Shown here: piece after piece, positions 1 through 5,278 of the stretch | Layout: every line of letters begins with the position of its first letter | How positions within the stretch are numbered: position 1 is the first letter of the stretch | Source of the DNA: Lentisphaerota bacterium | Lineage (GTDB): Bacteria > Verrucomicrobiota > Kiritimatiellia > RFP12 > UBA3636 | DNA length: 6,076 nucleotides | NCBI GenBank assembly: GCA_012514445.1 | Contig: JAAZAI010000448.1 | Span: 1 to 6,076 of the forward strand | Reading direction: 5' to 3' | The notes under the pieces: model-generated | Database searches by the model: none | Told to the model about the DNA's origin: nothing | Seen by the model: the letters and a program-made list of their open reading frames with translations, nothing else | Made by a program: the position numbers and the translations under genes

Positions 1-55
1 AAATCCGGCCCCCCCGCGTCAACCCCTATTTCGAAGTTTTTTCAAAAAAGTTTTT
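1..55 (-). promoter_or_regulatory. Upstream half of a possible strong leftward promoter (UP-like A/T tract plus -35)
   Basis: Read on the minus strand, alternating A and T runs (34-55) are followed by TTGACG (complement of 17-22), which matches the sigma-70-type -35 consensus at five of six positions. A/T tracts directly upstream of a -35 are typical of UP elements that bind the alpha subunit of RNA polymerase. With 16-18 nt spacing the -10 would lie just beyond the left edge, so it cannot be checked. The A/T runs could also be the tail of a terminator for rightward transcription, but no GC stem precedes them on that strand. The likely target is a gene or stable RNA to the left of the window. 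Confidence 0.4.
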
Positions 56-145
56 CCGCGCTGGATTCGCGCGCGATTCCGCCTGGTCGCGGCAAAGTCA
101 ACTCGCGCGCTCACGCTCCCGCGGAGCCGACGAAGCTCGAAGACA

Positions 146-365
146 CTTCCGCTCCGCCTCGAATGCGAGTGCGGAGCCTCGCGGTCCCAGGAGTGCTCCG
201 CAAGCACGCATGCAAAGCCTGGGAGCGCGGAGCTTCCGCTCCGCCTCGAATGCGAGTGCGGAGCCTCGCGGTCCCAGGAGTGCTCCGCAAGCACGCATGC
301 AAAGCCTGGGAGCGCGGAGCTTCCGCTCCGCACCGAATGCGAGTGCGGAGCCTCGCGATCCCAGG
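146..365. repeat. 87-bp tandem repeat, two identical copies and one partial, each with two hairpins
   Basis: Copies lie at 146-232 and 233-319 and are identical over all 87 bases. A third, partial copy (320-365) has three substitutions before it decays. Each full unit contains two inverted repeats. In copy 1 the first is 151-177 (GCTCCGC/GCGGAGC with inner CTCG/CGAG, a one-base bulge and an AATG loop). The second is 185-224 (TCCCAGG/CCTGGGA around an inner GTGCT/AGCAC stem). This resembles intergenic palindromic clusters of the REP/BIME kind in form; family membership is not claimed. Transcripts reading through from the hydro-lyase gene would fold into a row of stable hairpins. The period is 29 codons, which produces spurious repeated-peptide frames. 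Confidence 0.9.
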
Positions 366-391
366 GCGATGCTCGGATGGACGAGCCTGAC

Positions 392-416
392 TTCAGAAAA
401 TCATTAATTTTCTGAA
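392..416 (-). terminator. A/T-rich perfect stem-loop downstream of the hydro-lyase gene, possible terminator
   Basis: A 10-bp perfect inverted repeat (392-401 and 407-416, TTCAGAAAAT and its complement) encloses a 5-base loop, 40 nt past the stop codon of the hydro-lyase gene. Its low GC stands out from the surroundings. It is not a classical intrinsic terminator, because the stem is A/T-rich and no T run follows on the minus strand. It may be an operon-end structure, an mRNA-stabilising hairpin, or a protein-binding palindrome. Confidence 0.4.
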
Positions 417-456
417 AACGAAATCGCGCACGCCACTGATCGCCGCCGGCGCAGTT

Positions 457-1047
457 TCAACCCCCTTGAATCGCGCGCATCAGCTTCTCGCGCGAGGAGG
501 AGGCGACGTCGTCGTAGAGGCTGCGGCCGTGCGCGTCCATGCCGACGACCGTCTGCAGTCCGCGGACGCGGAGGACCCACATCGCCTCGGTCGCGCCGAA
601 GGTTTCGAGAAAGTGGACGCCGTCGACGGCCTCGACGGACTTCGCGATGACCGCCGCGGCTCCGCCCACCGCCTGCAGGTAGACGCAGCCATGCTGGCGG
701 CATGCCGCCAGCGTCAGCGGACCCATGCCGCCCTTGCCGATGATCACGCGCACGCCCTGTCCGGCGATCACCGCCGCCATGTACGGCTCCTCGCGGATCG
801 AGGTCGTCGGCCCCGCGGCGATGATGCGCCACGCGCCGCCCGCCTCCCGCCGCACGACGGGTCCGCAGTGGAAGAGCGCGCCGTCGCGCAGGTCCACCGG
901 GGACGAGCCCGTTTCGGCGAGGTGCTTGTGAAGCCGGTCGCGCCCCGTGAAGACGAGTCCGGAGACGGAGACGACGTCGCCCGCGTGCAGCGCGGCGACG
1001 CGATCCCGGGTGAACGGGTAGTCGAGGACGACGGGGCCGGTCTTCAT
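457..1047 (-). CDS. Class I fumarase / L-tartrate dehydratase-type hydro-lyase, beta (C-terminal) subunit
   Basis: A 196-residue protein of the Fe-S hydro-lyase beta family (FumA C-terminal domain, TtdB), normally about 200 residues, so it appears complete. With its alpha subunit such a protein reversibly hydrates fumarate to malate, or dehydrates tartrate. Visible landmarks are CGPVV (61-65), AAGPTTSIR (77-85), VIIGKGGMG (101-109), AVGGAAAVIAKS (126-137) and EAMWVLRV (154-161). These resemble the two-subunit form more than the FumA C-terminus. The usual GPTTSxR is followed by EE, where relatives usually have M plus an acidic or polar residue. The [4Fe-4S]-binding alpha subunit is not in this window. 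The start is the ATG that overlaps the rodZ-like stop as ATGA. There is no good Shine-Dalgarno, so translation is probably coupled to the upstream gene. Fumarate versus tartrate specificity cannot be decided here. Confidence 0.88.
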   Translation of the reverse strand: MKTGPVVLDYPFTRDRVAALHAGDVVSVSGLVFTGRDRLHKHLAETGSSPVDLRDGALFHCGPVVRREAGGAWRIIAAGPTTSIREEPYMAAVIAGQGVRVIIGKGGMGPLTLAACRQHGCVYLQAVGGAAAVIAKSVEAVDGVHFLETFGATEAMWVLRVRGLQTVVGMDAHGRSLYDDVASSSREKLMRAIQGG

Positions 1048-2267
1048 CGCGCGAAGCACTTGGGCGGTGGGAGCACGCGGACGATTTCCGCAGGGGTCGT
1101 CGGGAGCGCGGGCGCGGGAGAGGACTCCGTCGGCGTCTCCGAACTGACATCCGCGCCATCGGCTATCGGCTCGACGCCGCCTTCGACGAATTCGGGGCCG
1201 TCGGGAACCGAAACGCCGTTGGACTCGTCGCCGCCTTCGTTGGAGAGCACCAGGAAGACCAGCACGACGACCGCGGCGGCGACACCGCCGATCCACCAGC
1301 GCCGACGGCTGGGCGCCTCGTCGCCAAGAGATCCGCCATCGTCGTCGTCAGCCTCGGGCTTCTCGCGCAGCGCGGCGACGTACTCGTGCGCCTTGTCCGC
1401 CCAGTTGCGAATGGCTTCGGCCACGCCCAGGGAAGGCCGCTGGCGATTCCGGCGCGGGGGACGTCGCCGCGCCGGCCTCTCGACGAACGAATCCTCGTCT
1501 TCGGCCTCCTCCTCCTCGCGGGCGGGTGCAGGAGCGGGCGCGGGGCGCGACGTCTGCTTCGGCATGGGATACTGGAAGGGACGGACGGGGGCGGCCACGG
1601 GCCGGGGCGGCGCAACGGAGACCGCCGGTTCGGCTTCGAGCCTGAATCCGTCGCCGGGCGGCGGGGCGGCCGGTGCGACAGGAGCGGGTTCGCCGGCCGG
1701 CGGCTCGACGGCGCGCGGGGTGGCGGGCGCAAACGACCGAACGGGAGCGGGAGCCTGCAGGGGCGCGGTCGCCTCGATCGGCGAAGGGGCGGGCGCGGGC
1801 TTGGGCGTCGGCCGCGTGGGCTCGGGCATGGGGTGCGGCGAGTCGGTGTTGGGCATCGTCACGGCCGAGGCCTTGGCGTAGACGTGGCGCGGGACTGGGG
1901 CGGGCGACGCCGGGGAGTCGGTCGGCTCCTCGGGCTTCTCGGGCACCTCGGGAGTCACGATGGAGATGCCCGTCTCGTTGTGCTTGTCGATCGCCTCCAG
2001 CGCGACATGGGGAGGCTTGGACGTCTTGTCGGGGGCCCCGGCCATGGCGGCCATGAACTCCGCGACGAGGGGTGCCGGATCGAGGCCGACGGCCTTGGCG
2101 AAGAGCTTGATGAACCCCTTGCCGTAGATGGGGGCGCTGAAGCGGTGGTAGTCCTCCGCTTCGATTTCCCGGATCATCTGGGCCATCATGTGGGTGCTCT
2201 CGGCGAGGTCTGATTCAGTCAGGCCCATCGCCTCGCGCGCCTGCTTCAGCTTCATCCCTAGTGCCAT
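1044..2267 (-). CDS. rodZ: RodZ-like membrane-anchored helix-turn-helix protein
   Basis: A 407-residue protein. Residues 5-75 form a RodZ-type HTH domain: MKLKQAREAMGLTESDLAES, then a second-helix region with EIEAEDYHRF, then YGKGFIKLFAKAVGLDP, which matches the family pattern YxRGFLRxYAxxLGLDP. RodZ binds the actin homologue MreB and tethers it to the inner membrane in rod-shape control. A very long Pro/Ala-rich linker follows (about 85-320), containing an acidic run (250-259), a basic run (about 264-278) and an amphipathic stretch (about 280-305). One membrane segment follows (about 324-344, starting WWIGG) after a basic RRR stop. The outer tail is only about 60 residues of low complexity, and the usual RodZ C-terminal beta domain (DUF4115) is not visible. 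The first ATG is chosen because AGGAAA lies 5 nt upstream; an in-frame ATG four codons later has no comparable site. It sits 46 nt after ftsK and overlaps the hydro-lyase gene by 4 nt. Confidence 0.85.
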   Translation of the reverse strand: MALGMKLKQAREAMGLTESDLAESTHMMAQMIREIEAEDYHRFSAPIYGKGFIKLFAKAVGLDPAPLVAEFMAAMAGAPDKTSKPPHVALEAIDKHNETGISIVTPEVPEKPEEPTDSPASPAPVPRHVYAKASAVTMPNTDSPHPMPEPTRPTPKPAPAPSPIEATAPLQAPAPVRSFAPATPRAVEPPAGEPAPVAPAAPPPGDGFRLEAEPAVSVAPPRPVAAPVRPFQYPMPKQTSRPAPAPAPAREEEEAEDEDSFVERPARRRPPRRNRQRPSLGVAEAIRNWADKAHEYVAALREKPEADDDDGGSLGDEAPSRRRWWIGGVAAAVVVLVFLVLSNEGGDESNGVSVPDGPEFVEGGVEPIADGADVSSETPTESSPAPALPTTPAEIVRVLPPPKCFAR

Positions 2268-2272
2268 GGGTG

Positions 2273-2278
2273 TTTCCT
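2273..2278 (-). promoter_or_regulatory. Ribosome binding site of the rodZ-like gene
   Basis: AGGAAA on the minus strand, 5 nt before the ATG at 2267. It decides the start in favour of the first ATG (MALGMK) over the ATG four codons later. Confidence 0.65.
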
Positions 2279-2313
2279 GTGTTTGAAGGTTGTCGTGGGA
2301 GTGTGGAGGTGCG

Positions 2314-4860
2314 TCAGACGTCGTCGGAGTCTCCGTCGCCGTCGACCGCGTCGCCGAGCGTCGTGCGGAGGATTTCGCGCGGCGCGGCGCCGTTCGCGGG
2401 GCCGATGCAGCCCCGCCGCTCGAGTTCGTCCATCAGCCGCGCGGCGCGGTTGTAGCCGATGCGCAGCACGCGCTGGATCGAGGACGTGGAGGCGCGGCGG
2501 GTGTTCACGATGCACTCGAGGGCCTTGCGCAGCAGCTCGGCCTCGGCGCCCTCGTCGCCTTCGGCGCCGCCCTCCTCGTCCGCCTCGTCGAACTCGTCCT
2601 TCTCGGGCTTGACCACCATGCGGTCGAGCTTGTTCTTGATGTCGTCCACGTAGACGGGGTCGCCCTGCTTGCGGTACCAGGTGACGAGTTCGACGACCTC
2701 GCTCTCCTCGATCCAGGTGCCCTGGGCGCGCGAGAGCGTGCCATTGGGGTTGCTGAAGAGCATGTCGCCGGAGCCGATCAGGTGCTCGGCCCCCTTGGAG
2801 TCGAGGATCGTCTGGCTGTCCACGCGCTGGGAGACCTTGAACGCGACGCGGGCGGGGAAGTTGGCCTTGATGAGACCGGTGATGACGTTCACCGAGGGAC
2901 GCTGCGTGGCGAGGATCATGTGGATGCCGACGGCGCGGGAGAGCTGGGCGAGACTGACGATGCGCGGCTCGACCTCGGCCTGCGCCGCAAGCATCAGATC
3001 GGCCATCTCGTCGATGACGATCACGATGTACGGGAGCTTCTCGGGCAGAGGCACCTCCTCGCTGTCGGCGCCCTCCGGGAAGAACGTCGCCTGCTTGGCG
3101 CGTTCGCGCGAATTGAAGCCGACGATGTTGCGGACGCCGACGTAGCGGAACATCTCGAGCCGGCGGCGCATCTCGTCGATCGCCCATTTGAGGGCGGCGG
3201 CGACCTTCTTGGGCGCGGTGATGATGGGGACGACGAGGTGGGGCAGGTCGGCGTAGGGCGTGAACTCGACCATCTTCGGATCGACCATGAGCAGTCGCAC
3301 GTCGTCGGGCGTGCGCGAAAGCAGGAAGCCGGCGAGGATGGAGTTGAGGCAGACGCTCTTGCCGGAGCCGGTCGTGCCGGCGATGAGGATGTGCGGCATC
3401 TTGGCCAGGTCGGCGATGACGGGTTCGCCGCTGACGTCAAGTCCGAGGAGCATGGGCAGCGCATACTTCTGCATGGCCGCCTTCCACGCGGGGCTGTCGG
3501 CGACCTCGCGGATGAACACGGAGCGGCGGTTGGCGTTGGGGATCTCGATGCCCATCACGTTCTTGCCGGGGATCGGCGAGAGGATGCGCAGGCTCATGGC
3601 CTGGAGCGCCATCTGCAGGTTGTTCGAATAGGAGGAGATCTTGTCGACCTTCACGCCTGGCGGCGGCTTGATCTCGTAGCAGGTGATGACGGGACCGCTC
3701 ACCACGCCCGGCACCTGCACGTTGATGCCGAACTCCGCCAGCGTGCCGATGATCGTCTCCTTGCGCTCGTCGATCTCCGCCTGGTTGCCCATGCCGGAGA
3801 TCGCGGGCGGCGGCCTCAGCAGCTTCGTGGTGGGCAGCTTGAACGTGACCTCGTTGGGCACGAACGACGTGGTCGGCACCGGCTTGTGGACGGGCTCGGC
3901 TCGCGATGCCGTCGCGCTCGCGCGCGATGGCGCGCGAGATGGGGCCGCCGGGGGCCGGGCCGCCTCCTCCGGGACGATGCCGTCCGCTTCCTCGGCCGCC
4001 GAAGGCGGCTTGCCGCCGGCGAAGATCTCGTCGTCGTCCTCCTCGGCGCCCTCGTCCTTCCAGAACTGCTTGAGCTTGGCCTTGCGCTGCGCCTGGCGTT
4101 CCGCCTTCTCGGCCTCGCGGGCCGCGCGCTGACGCTCCCGCTCCTCGCGCTTCGCCTCGGCCGCGGCCGCCTTCGCGGCGCGCTCCTGGGCCCGGGCCTC
4201 CTCGCGGGCGCGACGGCGCGCCTCCGCGGGGCTTTCGCCCTCCTCGACCTCTTCGGCTCGGCGGCTGACTTCGCGCTCGCGGACGCGCAACGTGAAGAAG
4301 TACTCCATCAGATTCATCGGCCCGATGATCATGACGAGGCAGACGACGAGCAGCGCCACGTACAGCACGGCCGTCCCAGGCACCCCGATCCACTGCGCCA
4401 GCGTCAAATCATTGAGCAGATAGCCGACGCCGCCGCCGGCGTTCGGCGCGATGTTCAGCCGCCCGCCCGTCAGCAGCGGCTCGGCCCCTTCGTTGGCGAA
4501 CTGCATCATCGCGCTCAGGAAGAGCGTCGCGAGCGCCATCCACAGCGTCCGGAATCCGAGTCGCAGACGCGCCAGCATCATCGCGCCGGCGACGAACATC
4601 CAGATCGGCACCGAATAGGCGCAGAGCCCGAAGAGCGCCAGCAGGCCGTAGGCGCTCCAGGCCCCGAACCAGCCCATCCAATTGACGGCGCGGAGGTTGG
4701 ACGGCGCCACGATCCGCCCGATGTCGGACGAATCGTAGGAGACCAAGCCGAGAAAGCCGATGATCGCGATGGCGAGCACCGGCACCGACAAGAACATCCA
4801 AACGGCGGAGGGCGGCCTCTCGGCCCCCTGCTCCTCCTCAAATTCATCCTTCAGCGGCAT
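2314..4860 (-). CDS. ftsK: DNA translocase FtsK
   Basis: An 848-residue protein, close to SpoIIIE-type FtsK proteins (about 800). It is an ATP-driven double-stranded DNA pump at the division septum that clears and sorts chromosome termini. The N-terminus has four or so membrane segments (about 19-41, 62-97, 103-122, 160-182). Next comes a highly charged, probably coiled-coil stretch rich in R/E/A (about 191-275) and a Pro/Ala linker to about 330. The motor alpha part follows (GPVITCYEIKPPPGVKV, SPIPGKNVMGIEIPN). The beta part has Walker A GTTGSGKS (495-502, Lys501) and Walker B IVIDEMADLM (Asp617, Glu618). ATQRPSVNVITGLIKANFPA is also typical. The gamma winged helix (about 777-832, with SIQRVLRIGYNRAARLMDELE) is intact, so DNA-orienting sequence recognition and Xer activation are expected. 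A short acidic tail follows. The ATG start has GGAG 11 nt upstream, a rather long spacing. It is first in a unit with the rodZ-like and hydro-lyase genes. Confidence 0.97.
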   Translation of the reverse strand: MPLKDEFEEEQGAERPPSAVWMFLSVPVLAIAIIGFLGLVSYDSSDIGRIVAPSNLRAVNWMGWFGAWSAYGLLALFGLCAYSVPIWMFVAGAMMLARLRLGFRTLWMALATLFLSAMMQFANEGAEPLLTGGRLNIAPNAGGGVGYLLNDLTLAQWIGVPGTAVLYVALLVVCLVMIIGPMNLMEYFFTLRVREREVSRRAEEVEEGESPAEARRRAREEARAQERAAKAAAAEAKREERERQRAAREAEKAERQAQRKAKLKQFWKDEGAEEDDDEIFAGGKPPSAAEEADGIVPEEAARPPAAPSRAPSRASATASRAEPVHKPVPTTSFVPNEVTFKLPTTKLLRPPPAISGMGNQAEIDERKETIIGTLAEFGINVQVPGVVSGPVITCYEIKPPPGVKVDKISSYSNNLQMALQAMSLRILSPIPGKNVMGIEIPNANRRSVFIREVADSPAWKAAMQKYALPMLLGLDVSGEPVIADLAKMPHILIAGTTGSGKSVCLNSILAGFLLSRTPDDVRLLMVDPKMVEFTPYADLPHLVVPIITAPKKVAAALKWAIDEMRRRLEMFRYVGVRNIVGFNSRERAKQATFFPEGADSEEVPLPEKLPYIVIVIDEMADLMLAAQAEVEPRIVSLAQLSRAVGIHMILATQRPSVNVITGLIKANFPARVAFKVSQRVDSQTILDSKGAEHLIGSGDMLFSNPNGTLSRAQGTWIEESEVVELVTWYRKQGDPVYVDDIKNKLDRMVVKPEKDEFDEADEEGGAEGDEGAEAELLRKALECIVNTRRASTSSIQRVLRIGYNRAARLMDELERRGCIGPANGAAPREILRTTLGDAVDGDGDSDDV

Positions 4861-4890
4861 CGTCCAGAAAACTCCATGAAAACTGGGGTG

Positions 4891-4920
4891 ATGTTAGCAC
4901 AAACGTCCTCTCCAAGGCAA
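4891..4920 (-). promoter_or_regulatory. Putative sigma-70-type promoter of ftsK
   Basis: On the minus strand, TTGCCT (complement of 4915-4920) is followed after 18 nt by TAACAT (complement of 4891-4896). The latter is preceded by TGC, giving an extended -10 (TGnTAACAT). The expected transcription start is near 4884, leaving a leader of about 25 nt before the ftsK ATG. This is the least GC-rich stretch upstream of ftsK. It would drive ftsK, the rodZ-like gene and the hydro-lyase gene. It is recognised by consensus only. Confidence 0.55.
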
Positions 4921-4926
4921 ACCATC

Positions 4927-5002
4927 GTAATGGGTCAGTCGCTGGGGCTAAGCCGGAACGTCCACGAACAAGCCAAAGACGCTTCGGCCACCGACCCATT
5001 AC
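4927..5002 (-). repeat. 76-nt element bounded by 10-bp perfect inverted repeats
   Basis: GTAATGGGTC (4927-4936) and its exact complement (4993-5002) enclose 56 nt. Read as minus-strand RNA, the stem continues inward with a G-U, a G-C and a U-A pair, giving 13 consecutive pairs before a mismatch. It lies just upstream of the ftsK promoter and touches the repeat cluster on its other side. It may be a small mobile or repeat element with terminal inverted repeats, a structured RNA end, or a protein-binding site. No target-site duplication is evident. Although tRNA-sized, it has no T-loop (GTTCGA) signature or 3' discriminator arrangement. Confidence 0.6.
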
Positions 5003-5003
5003 A

Positions 5004-5204
5004 GTGAGGAGTGCGTAGAGCGGAGTGAGTAGTTCAGGCTGGGGACACCCCAGACCCCGTTGTACCTGTTATACCGGGGTCTGGGGCAGAGCCCCAGCGG
5101 AAACTTCTCGCTTTTCACTACACACCACTCACTCAGACCATCCGGGGTCTGGGGCAGAGCCCCAGCGGCAACTCCACACTTCTCACTACGCTCTACTCAC
5201 TAAG
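5004..5204. repeat. Cluster of three palindromic repeat units, two direct and one inverted
   Basis: Two direct units of 63 nt (5074-5136 and 5142-5204) match at 54 of 63 positions. The first 27 bases are identical and contain the hairpin CTGGGGC-AGA-GCCCCAG (5081-5097 in the first copy). The second part is a pyrimidine-rich CACTAC/CTACTCACT-like stretch. A third, diverged unit lies inverted at about 5004-5061, with CTGGGG-ACA-CCCCAG at 5039-5053 and a GTAGAGCGGAGTGAGTAG arm. A perfect 12-bp inverted repeat (5048-5059 with 5075-5086) joins the inverted and direct units, so the local hairpins and this longer stem exclude one another. The layout resembles REP/BIME or short non-autonomous palindromic elements; no known family is assigned. 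Confidence 0.85.
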
Positions 5205-5205
5205 A

Positions 5206-5233
5206 AAGGCGCCCGGCTCGCGCCGGACGCCTT
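5206..5233 (-). terminator. pckG: Intrinsic terminator of pckG
   Basis: On the minus strand a GC-rich stem, GGCGTCCGGC paired with GCCGGGCGCC (5222-5231 with 5208-5217, one G-U pair, GCGA loop), is extended by two A-T pairs. It is followed by TTTCTT, giving the stem plus U-rich tail of a Rho-independent terminator 45 nt past the pckG stop. It should insulate the ftsK unit from pckG transcription. Confidence 0.75.
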
Positions 5234-5243
5234 CGATGAAACG

Positions 5244-5265
5244 GCTCCGGCCGCAGGGCCGGAGC
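5244..5265 (-). terminator. Perfect GC hairpin just after pckG, first of two tandem stem-loops
   Basis: A 9-bp perfect stem (5244-5252 with 5257-5265, GCTCCGGCC and its complement) with a 4-base loop lies 13 nt beyond the pckG stop. Only a three-T run follows on the minus strand, so it is weaker as a terminator than the next hairpin. It may instead protect the mRNA 3' end. Confidence 0.5.
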
Positions 5266-5278
5266 TTGGGGGTCAGCC

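Larger units (their letters stand above)
1..456. other. Gene-free region downstream of the hydro-lyase gene
   Basis: No convincing gene is seen here. From right to left it holds an A/T-rich perfect hairpin (392-416), the 87-bp tandem repeats (146-365), a GC-rich stretch without clear structure (about 60-145), and a promoter-like A-tract plus -35 element at the left edge (1-55). Short open frames exist on both strands across the repeats only because the 87-bp period is a multiple of three. They have no visible ribosome binding site and merely repeat the same 29-residue peptide. Confidence 0.75.
4861..5278. other. Intergenic region between pckG and ftsK
   Basis: No gene is seen. From right to left it contains two tandem hairpins just after pckG, a cluster of three hairpin-forming repeat units (5004-5204), a 76-nt element with 10-bp terminal inverted repeats (4927-5002), and the putative ftsK promoter (4891-4920). 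Open frames crossing it on the plus strand are extensions of frames antisense to ftsK and pckG. Confidence 0.8.

Noticed and set aside
19..333. Minus-strand 104-residue repeat protein with a 29-residue period
   Set aside because: The frame stays open because the DNA repeat is 87 bp. Several other frames are also open across the array, there is no ribosome binding site, and the DNA is better explained by its inverted repeats.
146..365. CRISPR array
   Set aside because: Copies are directly adjacent with no variable spacers, the unit is far too long for a CRISPR repeat, and there are no cas genes in the window.
457..1296. Longer version of the hydro-lyase gene starting at 1296
   Set aside because: The extra N-terminal part is Arg-rich, unlike the family, and overlaps the rodZ-like membrane segment and tail in another frame. 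The ATG at 1047 overlapping the upstream stop gives the expected family length.
466..1881. Plus-strand open frame of 471 codons opposite the hydro-lyase and rodZ-like genes
   Set aside because: It spans two genes recognisable on the other strand and is low-complexity Ser/Gly/Ala/Arg, as expected for an antisense shadow.
4927..5002. tRNA gene (length 76 nt, paired ends)
   Set aside because: The terminal stem is at least 10 bp instead of 7, there is no T-loop consensus, no D-arm pattern and no discriminator base outside the stem.
2290..5007. Plus-strand open frame of 905 codons opposite ftsK
   Set aside because: It is antisense to an unmistakable FtsK. Its composition (H, D, R, G, L rich) is what a GC-rich codon bias gives on the opposite strand, and it shows no domain or plausible start context.
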